Numbered from the stretch's first letter, positions 37,707 through 49,753 are shown. The stretch: DNA of 64,000 bases from Cyanobium sp. CH-040 (GCF_024346135.1 NZ_JAGQCJ010000013.1:18226-82225), one strand, 5' to 3'. Made by a program: numbers and translations. The notes: generated by a model not told the origin, from the sequence alone.

Positions 37707-40700
37707 TCAGGCAGCGGCCACCACCTCCCTCTCGGCGAGGCCCATCGCCGCTTTCTCGCTGGGCGGCACCAGCAGCCGGAAGCGGGGCCTCCAGCTGGGC
37801 CAGTCGGCCAGGATCTGGGCGGCGCGGGTGCTGCCGGTGCACTCCAGGTGGCGCTCCAACAGCGGCTTGAGCACGGCCTCCTGCTCGGCGGTGGTGAGGT
37901 CGGTGATGGCGACGGTGTCGGGATTGACGCGATCGGCAAGGCGGTCGTCCTCATCGAGGATGAAGGCGACACCGCCCGTCATGCCGGCGGCGACGTTGCG
38001 TCCGGTGCTGCCCAGCACCACCACCACGCCACCGGTCATGTATTCACAGCAGTGGTCGCCAGCACCCTCCACCACAGCCGCAGCGCCGCTGTTGCGCACG
38101 GCGAAGCGCTCCCCGGCCCGGCCGAGGGCGAACAGTTCACCGCCGGTGGCGCCGTAGAGGCAGGTGTTGCCCAGGATCACCTGACGGCCTGGATCGATGG
38201 CACCGGCATGGGGCACCACGGTGATGGTGCCGCCGTTCATCCCCTTGCCCACATAATCATTGGCGTCACCCAGCAGGTGCAGGGTCATGCCCTGCAGAAG
38301 GAAGGCACCGAAGCTCTGGCCTGCGGCCCCCTCGAAGCGCAGATCGAGTTCGCCGCCGAAACCCCTGTTGCCATGGCGCGCGGCGATCTCGCCAGCCAGC
38401 CGGGCACCCACGCTGCGGTCGGTGTTGCTGATCGTCAGGGTGCGCTGGAGGCGGCCATGGGTCTCGATGGCGGCCATCACCTCGGCATCGGCCAGCAGCT
38501 GATCCTCCAGGATCGGACCGTTGCCATGGGCGGCCCGGTCATGCTGCAGCCAGCGACGGCCGGCGGCCTCAGGGATCGGGTCCAGCAGGCAGGAGAGGTC
38601 CACGCGACTGGTCTTGGCCAGGGCCACGTCACGCACGCCCAGCAGATCGCTGCGGCCGATCAGCTCATCCATGGTGGCCACCCCGAGCACGCTCATCAGC
38701 TGCCGCACCTCCTCTGCCACGAACAGGAAGAAGTTGACGACGTGCTCGGGCAGGCCGGTGAAGCGGCGGCGCAGAGCCTCCTTCTGGGTGGCCACCCCCA
38801 CCGGGCAGTTGTTGGTGTGGCAGACGCGGGCCATGATGCAGCCCTCGGCGATCATGGCGATCGAGCCGAAACCGAATTCCTCGGCTCCCAGCAGGGCGGC
38901 GATCACCACATCCCAGCCGGTCTTGAGGCCGCCGTCGGCGCGCAGCAGCACCCGGTCGCGCAGGCCGTTCTCCAGCAGGGCGCGGTGCACCTCGGTGAGG
39001 CCCAGCTCCCAGGGGGTGCCGGCGTGCTTGATCGAGCTCAGCGGCGAGGCGCCGGTGCCGCCGTCGTGCCCCGAGATCTGGATCACGTCGGCGTTGGCCT
39101 TGGCGACACCGGCGGCGATGGTGCCGATGCCGATCTCGGCCACCAGCTTCACGCTCACCCTGGCGGCGGGATGCACCTGATGCAGGTCGTGGATCAGCTG
39201 GGCCAGGTCCTCGATCGAATAGATGTCGTGGTGGGGCGGCGGTGAGATCAACGGCACGCCGGGCTTGCTGTTGCGCAGCCAGGCGATGTAGTCATCAACC
39301 TTGGGGCCGGGGAGCTGGCCGCCTTCACCGGGCTTGGCGCCCTGGGCCACCTTGATCTCGAGCTGCTGACCGCTGCGCAGGTATTCGGGGGTGACCCCGA
39401 AACGGCCCGATGCCACCTGCTTGATCGCCGAACAGGCTGAATCACCGTTGCGCAGTCCACCGATGGTGGGAAGGCTGGATGAACGCCCGTCCTGATCCAC
39501 ATCGCTGAGCACGTGGAAGCGGGCCGGATCCTCGCCGCCCTCGCCGCTGTTGCTCTTGCCGCCGATGCGGTTCATCGCCACCGCCAGCACCTCGTGGGCC
39601 TCACGGGAGAGGGCCCCCAGACTCATGCCCCCGGTGCAGAAGCGCCGGCAGAGGCTCTCGACGCTCTCCACCTGCTCAATCGGCAGCGGTGTGGCGGCCG
39701 GCTTCAGCTCCAACAGGTCGCGCAGGGCGGTCACCGGCCGGCTGTTGAGCAGGGTCTGGTAGGTGGCGAAGTGGTCGTAGCCCGGCCCGGCCTTGACGGC
39801 CGCGTGCAGGGCCTTGGCCATCTCCGGACTGTTGAGGTGGTATTCGCCGCCCGTGCGGTACTGCACGAAGCCCATGAATTCGAGCTTGGTGCGATCCAGT
39901 TCGGGGAAGGCCTTGGCGTGGAAGGTGAGGGTTTCGCTCGCCAGCTCGCTCAGGCTCAGGCCGGCGATGCGGCTGGTGGTGCCGCAGAAGGCCAGGTCGA
40001 TCAGATCGGCGCCGATGCCGATGGCTTCGAAGATCTGCGCGCCGTGATAGCTGGCCAGCAGTGAGATGCCGATCTTGGAGAGGATCTTGCGCAGGCCGTC
40101 CTCGAGGGCCCTGCGCACATTGGCCTGAGCCTGCTGTGCATCGAGAGGCGGCAGCTTGCCGGTTTCGATCAGCTTCTGGATGCGCGGCTGGGCGAGCCAG
40201 TGGCGGGTGGTCTCCCAGGTGAGCCAGGGGCACACCGCACTCGCCCCGAACCCGATCAGACAGGCCAGGTGGTGGGTGCTCCAGCACTGCGCCGTGTCCA
40301 CCACCAGGGAGGCCCTCAGACGCAAACCCAGCCGCAGCAGGTGATGATGCACCGCCCCGACGGCGAGCAGCGGCGGCACGTAGGTGGTGGTGGCATTGAT
40401 GCAGCCGGGGCTGCCGTCGATGCCGACGCGGTCACTCAGCACCAGGATCTGGTGCCCGTCACGCACGGCGGCCTCGGCCTCGTGCTGCAGTCGCCGCACG
40501 GCCTGCTCCAGCCCGGCCGGGCCACTGGCCACGGGCACCAGGGTGGAGAGCCGGACGGTGGGCAGACCCTGGTCGGCCAGCGTCGCCAGCTCGGCGTCGT
40601 TGAGCACCGGCGTGTCCAGATGCAGTCCGGCGGCTCCCGTCGGCTCGGGACGCAGGGGGGATCCCCGGCTGCCGAGATGCATCTCCAGGCTCATCACCAG

Positions 40701-42320
40701 CTTCTCCCGCAGCGGGTCGATCGGCGGGTTGGTGACCTGGGCGAAGCGCTGCTTGAAGTAGTCGTAGAGGAGATGCGGCTTGCTCGAGAGCACGGCCAGG
40801 GGAATGTCGTCCCCCATGCAGTAGGTGGGCTCCTTGCCAGCTCCCGCCATGTCCTCGATGACGAGATCGAGATCCTCGGCCGTGAACCCGTAGGCCGTCT
40901 GCTGCTGCAGCAGCTCCAGGTCGCCCAGCAGCTGCTCCTGGCCCCAGGGCTGGGCTGCCAGGCTGCGCCGGTTCTCGGCCAGCCAGGCGGCGTAGGGATG
41001 GCGGGCCGCGGCCTCCTCCTTCACCTCCCAGTTGTGCAGCAGGCGGCCCTGTTCGAGGTCCACCGCCAGCATCTGGCCAGGACCGAGCCGTCCTTTCTCG
41101 ACGATCCGGGATTCCTCCAGATCGAGCACCCCGGTCTCCGAGCCCATCACCACGTAGCCGTCGCTGGTGATGCAGTAGCGGGCCGGCCGCAGACCGTTGC
41201 GGTCGAGGGTGGCGCCGACACTGTGGCCATCGGCGAACACCAGCAGCGCCGGGCCGTCCCAGGGCTCCTGGGTGCAGGCATTGAACTCGTACATGGCCTG
41301 GACGGCCGGGCGGCTCTCCAGGTCGGGCTGGTTGCGGAAGGCCTCCGGCACCAGGGTGAACAGGCTGTCGGTGATCGGCCGGCCGCTGCGCACCAGCAGC
41401 TCGAGAGTGGCGTCGAGATTCGCCGAATCGCTGAAGGCGGGATTGACCACCGGCTTGAGATCGGCGGCGGCATCACCCCAGACCGCCTCCAGGTGAGTTT
41501 CGGCGGCCCGGGCCCAGTTCAGATTGCCGAGCAGGGTGTTGATCTCCCCGTTGTGGCCGAGCAGGCGCATCGGCTGGGCCAGGGGCCAGCGGGGCAGGGT
41601 GTTGGTGCTGAAGCGGCGGTGGTACACCGCGAAGGTCACGGCGAAGCGCTCATCGCGCAGGTCGGCGTAGAAGGCGGCGAGCACCTCGGAGCGCACCATG
41701 CCCTTGTAGACGACGGTGCGGCCGCTGAGGGAGGCGAAGTAGAGGTCGCCGGCGCCGGCGGCGCCCCAGGCCTCCCGGGCGCGGTCACCGCAACGGCGGC
41801 GCAGGCGGAACAGCAGGGCATCGAGGGCATCGCCGTGCACCTCGGCCCCCAGCAGCCACTGCTCGATGCAGGGGGCGGTGCCACGGGCCATGGGACCGAG
41901 CACGTCCGGATCCACCGGCACGGTCCGCCAGCCCAGGCTGCGCAGGCCGAACCGCTCCGCCTCCTCGTTGCAGAACCGGCGGGCCTGCTCCCGCCGGACC
42001 GGATCGGTGGGCAGGAAGACCATGCCCAGGCCCCGGGAGGAGTCGGCGCTGCCGGCCGCCTCCGGCCACACGGCCTCCAGGAAGCGCCAGGGGATGCCGC
42101 AGAGCACACCGGCACCGTCGCCGGAATCACCGTCACCGCCGCAGCCGCCGCGATGCTCCATGCAGCCCAGCCCCCGCAGGGACTGCTGCAGCAGCCAGTG
42201 ACTGGGTTCGCCGCGCAACGAGGCGACGAAGCCCACCCCGCAGGCGTCCTTCTCCCCGGCCACGGCCGCCGGAGCGGGGCTGTCGCAGTGGGGCCATGCG
42301 GGGCGGGGGAGTCGTGGCAT
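37707..42320 (-). CDS. gltB: Glutamate synthase, ferredoxin-dependent type
   Basis: 1537 residues from the ATG at 42320 (MPRLPRPAWPHC). After a 26-residue propeptide comes the catalytic Cys27 of the class II amidotransferase domain (EKDACGVGFV). The FMN domain and the 3Fe-4S ligands (CIMARVCHTNNCPVG) follow, then the C-terminal beta-helix domain with GGxT/MTGG repeats. It makes two glutamates from glutamine and 2-oxoglutarate. No gltD small subunit is adjacent and the length fits Fd-GOGAT; without an alignment of the ferredoxin loop the electron donor is inferred. No canonical NtcA box (GTA-N8-TAC) was seen upstream. Confidence 0.93.
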   Translation of the reverse strand: MPRLPRPAWPHCDSPAPAAVAGEKDACGVGFVASLRGEPSHWLLQQSLRGLGCMEHRGGCGGDGDSGDGAGVLCGIPWRFLEAVWPEAAGSADSSRGLGMVFLPTDPVRREQARRFCNEEAERFGLRSLGWRTVPVDPDVLGPMARGTAPCIEQWLLGAEVHGDALDALLFRLRRRCGDRAREAWGAAGAGDLYFASLSGRTVVYKGMVRSEVLAAFYADLRDERFAVTFAVYHRRFSTNTLPRWPLAQPMRLLGHNGEINTLLGNLNWARAAETHLEAVWGDAAADLKPVVNPAFSDSANLDATLELLVRSGRPITDSLFTLVPEAFRNQPDLESRPAVQAMYEFNACTQEPWDGPALLVFADGHSVGATLDRNGLRPARYCITSDGYVVMGSETGVLDLEESRIVEKGRLGPGQMLAVDLEQGRLLHNWEVKEEAAARHPYAAWLAENRRSLAAQPWGQEQLLGDLELLQQQTAYGFTAEDLDLVIEDMAGAGKEPTYCMGDDIPLAVLSSKPHLLYDYFKQRFAQVTNPPIDPLREKLVMSLEMHLGSRGSPLRPEPTGAAGLHLDTPVLNDAELATLADQGLPTVRLSTLVPVASGPAGLEQAVRRLQHEAEAAVRDGHQILVLSDRVGIDGSPGCINATTTYVPPLLAVGAVHHHLLRLGLRLRASLVVDTAQCWSTHHLACLIGFGASAVCPWLTWETTRHWLAQPRIQKLIETGKLPPLDAQQAQANVRRALEDGLRKILSKIGISLLASYHGAQIFEAIGIGADLIDLAFCGTTSRIAGLSLSELASETLTFHAKAFPELDRTKLEFMGFVQYRTGGEYHLNSPEMAKALHAAVKAGPGYDHFATYQTLLNSRPVTALRDLLELKPAATPLPIEQVESVESLCRRFCTGGMSLGALSREAHEVLAVAMNRIGGKSNSGEGGEDPARFHVLSDVDQDGRSSSLPTIGGLRNGDSACSAIKQVASGRFGVTPEYLRSGQQLEIKVAQGAKPGEGGQLPGPKVDDYIAWLRNSKPGVPLISPPPHHDIYSIEDLAQLIHDLHQVHPAARVSVKLVAEIGIGTIAAGVAKANADVIQISGHDGGTGASPLSSIKHAGTPWELGLTEVHRALLENGLRDRVLLRADGGLKTGWDVVIAALLGAEEFGFGSIAMIAEGCIMARVCHTNNCPVGVATQKEALRRRFTGLPEHVVNFFLFVAEEVRQLMSVLGVATMDELIGRSDLLGVRDVALAKTSRVDLSCLLDPIPEAAGRRWLQHDRAAHGNGPILEDQLLADAEVMAAIETHGRLQRTLTISNTDRSVGARLAGEIAARHGNRGFGGELDLRFEGAAGQSFGAFLLQGMTLHLLGDANDYVGKGMNGGTITVVPHAGAIDPGRQVILGNTCLYGATGGELFALGRAGERFAVRNSGAAAVVEGAGDHCCEYMTGGVVVVLGSTGRNVAAGMTGGVAFILDEDDRLADRVNPDTVAITDLTTAEQEAVLKPLLERHLECTGSTRAAQILADWPSWRPRFRLLVPPSEKAAMGLAEREVVAAA

Positions 42321-42374
42321 AACCCGAAGCGTTCCGGCGGAAAGTCTTGGCAGTGGACAGGGGGCATGTCTGGA

Positions 42375-42392
42375 CCCGGGACGCATCCCGGG
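42375..42392. other. Hairpin in the gltB upstream spacer
   Basis: CCCGGGA (42375-42381) pairs perfectly with TCCCGGG (42386-42392) around CGCA, 55 bases upstream of the gltB ATG in the 251-base divergent spacer. Its orientation and function are unclear; it may be part of the gltB leader. Confidence 0.4.
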
Positions 42393-42571
42393 CCGGGGGC
42401 CGTGTCGTCTTGGCCGGAGGGCCACGTCGCCTGGCCGGTGAGACCGGAGCTGGGCCGGTGTTGCGTGCGCCCGGGGGAGCATGCACCTGCGGAACGACAG
42501 ATCCTAGGGATTCGCGGCCCCGAAACGGCCCTAACGTCAGCGGCCGAAGGTGGAGCGAGAGGCGAGAGGCC

Positions 42572-44395
42572 ATGACCAGCGCACAGTCAGCTCCGCCGGC
42601 GGCGCCTCCGGTTCGGGCCGGTCATGCCTGGACCGGAGCTGGGGGAGCAACGCGGCGTGGCGCTCTGATGGCCCTGACGTGCCTCGGCCTGGCCGGCGCG
42701 CTGCTGGAGGGGACGGCCCTGGCCGCTCCCCGGATGCCGCCACCGGTGCCGCGCAGCGGCACGCGCGCCAGGGCGGAGGTGACGCGCGAAGGCGCCGTGC
42801 TGCTGGTGAACGGACGGTCCCAGCAGGCCCGCTGGCGCTGGATCGGAGCGGAGACCGGCGCCAGCCAGCTGTGGCTGCCCCTGGAAGTGCTCCAGAACCA
42901 GCTCGGGGTGAGCAGCCGCAGCCTCAGCGACGGCAGCCTCGATCTGGAGTGGTTCGGTCGGCCCCTGAAGGTGCCTGCAGGGGCCCAGCAGGCCCTCGAC
43001 GACGAAGTGGCGATCGACGCCCTGCCCCTGCTTGAGGCCGTGGGGGTGCAGACCCGGGTCGAGCAGGATCGCCTGCGCCTGGATCTGCCGATGGCCGCCC
43101 TGCTGCAGGTGCGCAGTTCCAGCCAGCCGGGTGTGCGGCGGGTGGTGCTCGATCTGGCCGGTCCGGCGCTGGTGGAGACCACGGCCGGCGGGCTGCTGGT
43201 GGGCATCAGCGCCGATGCCATGGGCCAGCAGCAGCTGCAGGCTCTGGGGCTGACGACGCGGCGCGACGGCCGCGGCCTTGCCCTGAGCAGCCGCGCAGCC
43301 ACCCTCGACAGGGTGTTCACTCTCGGGGAGCCCCACCGGCTGGTGATCGATCTGCCGGGAGACGCCGCGCCGGCCGCGCCGTCGGCCCCGGCACCGATCG
43401 ATCCCCGCCTGCAGGCGCTCCTGGGACGGGGCGTGCGCTGGGATCGGCTCGGCCGCGAGGGCCTGCGCATCAATGCCGTGCGGGTGGAACCGGCCAACGG
43501 CCCGCTGCAGCTGATGCCGCTGGTGCAGCCGGGGGGCATGACCGGTCTGGGCACGCTCACCCAGCTGGCCCAGCAGAACCAGGCGCTGGTGGCCATCAAC
43601 GGGGGCTTCTTCAACCGGGTGCGCCGCTTGCCGCTCGGGGCCCTCAAGCGCGACGGCCGCTGGCTGTCAGGCCCGATCCTCAACCGCGGCGTGGCGGCCT
43701 GGAACGGCCGCGAGCTTCCCCGCTTCGGGCGGCTCAGCCTGGAGGAATGGGTGACTGGGGCCGACGGCAGGCGGCTGCCGGTGGTGGTGGTGAACAGCGG
43801 CTTCGTGCAGCGGGGCATCAGCCGCTACACCTCCGACTGGGGCCAGGCCTATCAGGCCCTCAGCGGTGGCGAAACGGCCGTGCTCGTGCGCGGCGACACC
43901 GTGCAGCAGAGCTTCGACAGCCTCTCCCTGGAGCGGGGCGTGCCGCTGCGGACCGGGGACACCCTGTTCGTGGCCAGGGGTGGCGTCACCCTGCCCTGGA
44001 ATCCAGGCGAGCGCCTGAGCCTGAGCAGCCGCTCCAGCAGCCCGCTGGGGGATGCCCAGCAGCTGATCGGCGGTGGACCGCTGCTGCTGCAGGACGGCCG
44101 CAACGTGCTCAACGGCACCGCCGAGGGCTTTGCCGCCAGCTTCATGAGCCAGGGAGCGCCCCGCACCGTGCTGGCCAGCGACGGCCGGGAGGTGTGGCTG
44201 ATCACCCTGGAGGGTGAGGGCAACCCCGGGCCCACGCTGGCCCAGACCGCCCAGGTGCTCCAGGGGATGGGACTCCGGGACGCCCTCAACCTCGACGGCG
44301 GCAGTTCCACGGGGCTGGTGATGGGGGGCAGCCTGCAGGTGAAGGGCCGGGGCGTGGTGGGCAGCGTGCACAACGGTGTCGGCCTGGTGCCCTGA
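42572..44395 (+). CDS. Exported protein with NAGPA (phosphodiester glycosidase) domain
   Basis: 607 residues from the ATG at 42572. A signal peptide is likely (ALMALTCLGLAGALLEGTALAAP, cut near residue 50). Residues about 60-290 resemble AMIN/copper-amine-oxidase-like domains (LPLEVLQNQLGVSS; VRRVVLDLAGPAL). From about 320 to the end is a NAGPA domain: VAINGGFFN, IGGGPLLLQDG and the closing NLDGGSSTGLVMGG. The family includes enzymes that remove GlcNAc from phosphodiesters and exopolysaccharide-associated proteins, so it may modify envelope glycans. It is divergent from gltB. Confidence 0.85.
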   Translation: MTSAQSAPPAAPPVRAGHAWTGAGGATRRGALMALTCLGLAGALLEGTALAAPRMPPPVPRSGTRARAEVTREGAVLLVNGRSQQARWRWIGAETGASQLWLPLEVLQNQLGVSSRSLSDGSLDLEWFGRPLKVPAGAQQALDDEVAIDALPLLEAVGVQTRVEQDRLRLDLPMAALLQVRSSSQPGVRRVVLDLAGPALVETTAGGLLVGISADAMGQQQLQALGLTTRRDGRGLALSSRAATLDRVFTLGEPHRLVIDLPGDAAPAAPSAPAPIDPRLQALLGRGVRWDRLGREGLRINAVRVEPANGPLQLMPLVQPGGMTGLGTLTQLAQQNQALVAINGGFFNRVRRLPLGALKRDGRWLSGPILNRGVAAWNGRELPRFGRLSLEEWVTGADGRRLPVVVVNSGFVQRGISRYTSDWGQAYQALSGGETAVLVRGDTVQQSFDSLSLERGVPLRTGDTLFVARGGVTLPWNPGERLSLSSRSSSPLGDAQQLIGGGPLLLQDGRNVLNGTAEGFAASFMSQGAPRTVLASDGREVWLITLEGEGNPGPTLAQTAQVLQGMGLRDALNLDGGSSTGLVMGGSLQVKGRGVVGSVHNGVGLVP

Positions 44396-44470
44396 AGCCG
44401 ACGCAGGCTGCGAGAGTGGCCGATGGGATTCAGCGTCCGGACCACGAGCCCCCGGAGCGACCCCACCGCC

Positions 44471-44827
44471 ATGCCCAAGGGCCACAGCCTGCGCCTGACC
44501 ACCGCCGCCGCCGCTGAGCTGGGACGCCAGGCCGCGGTGGCCGGGACCCCGGGTCTGATGCATCTGGATCTCGTGGAGGGAGGCTGCGAGCAGTGGACGA
44601 TCCGGCTGCGGCCAGGGCACCTGGCGGGTGTGCCGATCGCCCGGGCCGACGGCGTCACCCTGCACGCTCCCCACGACCAGGCGGCTCTGCTCACGGGCCT
44701 GAGCCTCGACTACCGCGGCGACCTGAGCGGGGGTGGATTTCTGGTGCGCAGCGGCGAAGGCGTGAGGACCTGCGCCTGCGGGGCAGCGTTCAGCCCGCTG
44801 GCGGGGAGGGGGCGGGCGACCCGGTAA
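44471..44827 (+). CDS. HesB/IscA-type iron-sulfur cluster carrier-like protein
   Basis: 118 residues from the ATG at 44471; an ATG at 44423 would add 16 residues. The three conserved A-type carrier Cys are present: C39 in EGGCEQWTIRL, and C101 and C103 in CACGAAF. A-type carriers accept and deliver Fe-S clusters. The middle part is divergent from canonical IscA/SufA, so it may be a specialised paralogue. rpsL starts 70 bases after its stop. Confidence 0.8.
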   Translation: MPKGHSLRLTTAAAAELGRQAAVAGTPGLMHLDLVEGGCEQWTIRLRPGHLAGVPIARADGVTLHAPHDQAALLTGLSLDYRGDLSGGGFLVRSGEGVRTCACGAAFSPLAGRGRATR

Positions 44828-44896
44828 GGTGGCGGATTGTCGATTGAGGTCGGAACGTCCGACCAGTCGTTCCGGCACCCGTACTTCCGGCCCTCG

Positions 44897-45271
44897 ATGC
44901 CCACCATTCAGCAGCTCATCCGAACCGAGCGTCAGCAACTCACGCGCAAGACCAAGTCGCCTGCCCTGCGCGCCTGCCCCGAGCGGCGTGGTGTGTGCAC
45001 CCGCGTGTACACCTCCACCCCCAAGAAGCCCAATTCGGCGCTGCGCAAGGTGGCCCGGGTACGGCTGACCTCCGGGTTCGAGGTGACCGCCTACATCCCC
45101 GGCATCGGTCACAACCTGCAGGAGCACTCGGTGGTGTTGATCCGCGGTGGCCGGGTCAAGGACCTGCCCGGTGTCCGCTACCACATCATCCGCGGCACGT
45201 TGGACACGGCCGGGGTGAAGGACCGGCGCCAGGCCCGCTCCAAGTACGGCGCCAAGACTCCCAAGGAGTGA
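44897..45271 (+). CDS. rpsL: 30S ribosomal protein S12
   Basis: 124 residues from the ATG at 44897 ([15 protein letters not shown]). The accuracy-determining loops [11 protein letters not shown] (about 41-51) and [12 protein letters not shown] (about 89-100) are intact and of the common drug-sensitive type (K43 and K88 positions look wild type). It is the first gene of the str operon. Confidence 0.98.
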   Translation: MPTIQQLIRTERQQLTRKTKSPALRACPERRGVCTRVYTSTPKKPNSALRKVARVRLTSGFEVTAYIPGIGHNLQEHSVVLIRGGRVKDLPGVRYHIIRGTLDTAGVKDRRQARSKYGAKTPKE

Positions 45272-45353
45272 TCGCCGGGCCGCCGGACCCGCGCTCTGAT
45301 CTGATCAGCCAGTTCTCCGGCATCCTCTCCACCAGCCCTTTTCCCGTCCCTCC

Positions 45354-45824
45354 ATGTCCCGCCGAAACGCCGCTGAGAAGCGTCCGGTTCTGCCCGATCC
45401 CCAGTTCAACAGCCGCCTGGCCTCGATGATGGTGGCCAGGCTGATGAAGCACGGCAAGAAGTCGACCGCCCAGCGCATCCTCTCGGACGCCTTCACCCTG
45501 ATTCACGAACGCACCGGCAGCGATGCCCTGGAGCTGTTCGAAACCGCCGTTCGCAACGCCACCCCCCTGGTGGAGGTGCGTGCCCGCCGGGTGGGTGGCG
45601 CCACCTACCAGGTGCCGATGGAAGTGCGTCAGGAACGGGGCACGGCCATGGCCCTGCGCTGGCTGGTGAACTTCTCGCGCGCCCGCAACGGCCGCAGCAT
45701 GGCCCAGAAGCTGGCCGGCGAGCTGATGGATGCCGCCAACGAGGCCGGCAGCGCCGTCCGCAAGCGCGAGGAAACCCACAAGATGGCCGAGGCCAACAAG
45801 GCCTTCGCCCACTACCGCTACTGA
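45354..45824 (+). CDS. rpsG: 30S ribosomal protein S7
   Basis: 156 residues. [20 protein letters not shown] and [17 protein letters not shown] identify S7, which nucleates the 30S head and contacts E-site tRNA. It is 82 bases after rpsL and 78 before fusA. Confidence 0.98.
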   Translation: MSRRNAAEKRPVLPDPQFNSRLASMMVARLMKHGKKSTAQRILSDAFTLIHERTGSDALELFETAVRNATPLVEVRARRVGGATYQVPMEVRQERGTAMALRWLVNFSRARNGRSMAQKLAGELMDAANEAGSAVRKREETHKMAEANKAFAHYRY

Positions 45825-45902
45825 GCTCAGCCTCAGTTCGCCCAGGGGGCCGGATCACTAGAGTGGCCCCCGCTTTTCGTCGACCCTTCGGAGATCACAC
45901 CC

Positions 45903-47978
45903 GTGGCCCGCGCCTTTCCACTGGAACGCGTCAGAAATATCGGTATCGCCGCTCACATCGACGCGGGCAAGACCACCACGACCGAACGGATCCTGTTCTA
46001 TTCGGGCGTCGTCCACAAGATGGGCGAAGTGCATGACGGCGCCGCCGTCACCGACTGGATGGCCCAGGAGCGTGAGCGGGGCATCACCATCACCGCGGCG
46101 GCCATCTCCACGAGCTGGAAGGATCACCGCATCAACATCATCGACACCCCCGGGCACGTCGACTTCACCATTGAGGTGGAGCGCTCCATGCGGGTGCTCG
46201 ACGGTGTGATCGCAGTGTTCTGCGCGGTGGGTGGCGTCCAGCCCCAGTCGGAAACCGTGTGGCGCCAGGCCGACCGCTACAGCGTGCCGCGCATGGTCTT
46301 CGTCAACAAGATGGACCGCACCGGCGCCGACTTCCTCAAGGTGCACGGGCAGATCAAGGATCGCCTCAAGGCCAAGGCCGTGCCGGTCCAGCTGCCGATC
46401 GGCGCCGAAGGTGAGCTCAGCGGCATCGTCGATCTCGTCAAGAACCGGGCCTTCATCTACAAGGACGACCTCGGCAAGGACATTGAGGAGACCGATGTGC
46501 CGGCCGCCATGGCCGATCAGGTGGAGGAATGGCGCGCGGTGCTGATGGAGGCCGTGGCCGAGACCGACGAAGCCCTGATCGAGGAGTTCCTCGACAAGGG
46601 TGAGCTGTCGGAGGAGCAGCTGCGCAGCGGCATCCGCGAGGGGGTGCTCAAGCACGGTCTGGTGCCGATGCTGTGCGGTTCCGCCTTCAAGAACAAGGGT
46701 GTGCAGCTGCTGCTCGATGCGGTGGTGGATTACCTGCCCGCACCGGTGGATGTGCCCCCGATCCAGGGTGTGCTCCCCGATGGCAGCGAAGCGGTGCGTC
46801 CCGCCGACGACAGCGCTCCCTTCAGCGCCCTGGCCTTCAAGGTGATGGCCGACCCCTTCGGCAAGCTCACTTTCGTGCGCATCTATTCGGGCGTGCTGCA
46901 GAAGGGCAGCTACGTGATGAACTCCACCAAGGACAAGAAGGAACGCATTTCCCGCCTGATCGTGCTCAAGGCCGACGAGCGCGAGGAAGTGGATGAGCTG
47001 CGGGCCGGTGACCTGGGTGCGGTGCTCGGCCTGAAGGACACCACCACAGGTGACACCCTCTGTGTCGACAGCGATCCCATCATCCTGGAGTCGCTCTACA
47101 TCCCCGAGCCCGTGATTTCGGTGGCCGTGGAGCCCAAGACCAAGGGCGATATGGAAAAGCTCTCCAAGGCGCTCACTTCCCTGTCCGAGGAAGATCCCAC
47201 CTTCCGGGTGTCCACGGATCCGGAGACCAACCAGACCGTGATCGCCGGTATGGGCGAGCTTCACCTGGAGATCCTGGTGGACCGTATGCTGCGCGAGTTC
47301 AAGGTGGAGGCCAACATCGGTGCTCCCCAGGTGTCCTACCGGGAAACCATCCGCGCCAGTGCCAAAGGCGAGGGCAAATTCGCCCGTCAGACCGGAGGCA
47401 AGGGCCAGTACGGCCATGTGGTGATCGAAATGGAGCCCGGGGAGCCGGGCTCAGGGTTCGAGTTCGTCAACAAGATCGTTGGCGGTGTCGTGCCCAAGGA
47501 ATACATCGGTCCGGCCGAAGCCGGCATGAAGGAAACCTGCGAGTCCGGCGTGCTTGCGGGTTACCCGATGATCGATGTGAAGGTCACCATGGTCGACGGC
47601 TCCTATCACGACGTCGACTCCTCTGAGATGGCGTTCAAGATCGCCGGCTCGATGGCCTTCAAGGATGGCGTCAAGAAGTGCAGTCCTGTGCTGCTTGAGC
47701 CAATGATGAAAGTCGAGGTCGAGGTGCCCGAGGATTTCCTCGGATCGATCATCGGCGATCTCTCCTCCCGCCGCGGCCAGGTCGAAGGACAGTCCGTCGA
47801 AGACGGGCAGTCCAAGGTCCAGGCCAAGGTCCCCCTGGCCGAAATGTTCGGCTACGCCACCCAGCTCCGATCCATGACCCAGGGTCGGGGTATCTTCTCG
47901 ATGGAATTCAGCCATTACGAGGAAGTTCCTCGCAACGTGGCCGAGGCCATCATCTCCAAGAATCAGGGCAAGTCCTGA
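45903..47978 (+). CDS. fusA: Elongation factor G
   Basis: 691 residues from a GTG at 45903 ([20 protein letters not shown]). G1 [13 protein letters not shown]3 DTPGHVDFT and G4 NKMDRTGAD are present, followed by domains II-V with PQVSYRETI and [23 protein letters not shown]. It is the translocase GTPase, in normal str-operon position before tuf. Confidence 0.98.
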   Translation: MARAFPLERVRNIGIAAHIDAGKTTTTERILFYSGVVHKMGEVHDGAAVTDWMAQERERGITITAAAISTSWKDHRINIIDTPGHVDFTIEVERSMRVLDGVIAVFCAVGGVQPQSETVWRQADRYSVPRMVFVNKMDRTGADFLKVHGQIKDRLKAKAVPVQLPIGAEGELSGIVDLVKNRAFIYKDDLGKDIEETDVPAAMADQVEEWRAVLMEAVAETDEALIEEFLDKGELSEEQLRSGIREGVLKHGLVPMLCGSAFKNKGVQLLLDAVVDYLPAPVDVPPIQGVLPDGSEAVRPADDSAPFSALAFKVMADPFGKLTFVRIYSGVLQKGSYVMNSTKDKKERISRLIVLKADEREEVDELRAGDLGAVLGLKDTTTGDTLCVDSDPIILESLYIPEPVISVAVEPKTKGDMEKLSKALTSLSEEDPTFRVSTDPETNQTVIAGMGELHLEILVDRMLREFKVEANIGAPQVSYRETIRASAKGEGKFARQTGGKGQYGHVVIEMEPGEPGSGFEFVNKIVGGVVPKEYIGPAEAGMKETCESGVLAGYPMIDVKVTMVDGSYHDVDSSEMAFKIAGSMAFKDGVKKCSPVLLEPMMKVEVEVPEDFLGSIIGDLSSRRGQVEGQSVEDGQSKVQAKVPLAEMFGYATQLRSMTQGRGIFSMEFSHYEEVPRNVAEAIISKNQGKS

Positions 47979-48017
47979 TCTTTTCCCTACCCAACCAACC
48001 CCCGATTCTTTACCCCC

Positions 48018-49217
<1,200 letters not shown>

Positions 49218-49255
49218 GGCACTGAGAGACAAGGTTCTCCTCTGATCAGCTGTTC

Positions 49256-49273
49256 GGGGCCCTCCGGGGCCCC
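49256..49273 (+). other. Hairpin between tuf and rpsJ
   Basis: GGGGCCC (49256-49262) pairs perfectly with GGGCCCC (49267-49273) around TCCG, 38 bases after the tuf stop. It is followed only by TT, so it is not a full terminator. It may attenuate or allow processing so that tuf and rpsJ are expressed at different levels. Confidence 0.5.
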
Positions 49274-49432
49274 TTGATCCGGGAGCTTTGCTCCTGTAGC
49301 CATCCTCCGGCGCCACGCCCCCTGATACGGTTTGCGAGCAGGCAGTTTTTGCTGCCTTCTCCCGCACCTCGACAATTCCAGTCTTCGGATGACCGCCGTC
49401 TCCCGGGGGCTCCATCGTCTTCCCCCAGATCC

Positions 49433-49753
49433 ATGTCCGCCACCATCGCCCAGCAGAAGATCCGCATCCGCCTGAAGGCGTTCGACCGCCGCATGCTGGA
49501 TCTGTCCTGCGACAAGATCATTGAAACGGCCGATCACACGGCAGCCACGGCCATCGGCCCCATCCCCCTGCCCACCAAGCGCAAGATCTACTGCGTGCTG
49601 CGCTCCCCGCATGTGGACAAGGATTCGCGTGAGCACTTCGAAACCCGCACCCACCGTCGGATCATCGACATCTACAGCCCCTCGGCCAAGACGATCGACG
49701 CCCTGATGAAGCTCGACCTGCCGAGCGGCGTGGACATCGAAGTCAAGCTCTGA
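49433..49753 (+). CDS. rpsJ: 30S ribosomal protein S10
   Basis: 106 residues from the ATG at 49433 ([18 protein letters not shown]). [30 protein letters not shown] is the S10 signature region. In E. coli rpsJ heads the S10 operon; here it ends the str operon, the usual cyanobacterial arrangement. S10 also works in transcription antitermination as NusE. Confidence 0.98.
   Translation: MSATIAQQKIRIRLKAFDRRMLDLSCDKIIETADHTAATAIGPIPLPTKRKIYCVLRSPHVDKDSREHFETRTHRRIIDIYSPSAKTIDALMKLDLPSGVDIEVKL

Noticed and set aside
37471..37842. Minus-strand open frame with a hydrophobic C-terminal stretch in the gltB-glycosyltransferase spacer
   Set aside because: Its only starts lie within gltB in another frame, there is no ribosome-binding site, and no family match could be seen.
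42321..42571. NtcA-binding site upstream of gltB
   Set aside because: No GTA-N8-TAC match was found by eye in the spacer.
40200..42575. 791-residue plus-strand open frame opposite gltB
   Set aside because: Shadow of the glutamate synthase gene; no motif.
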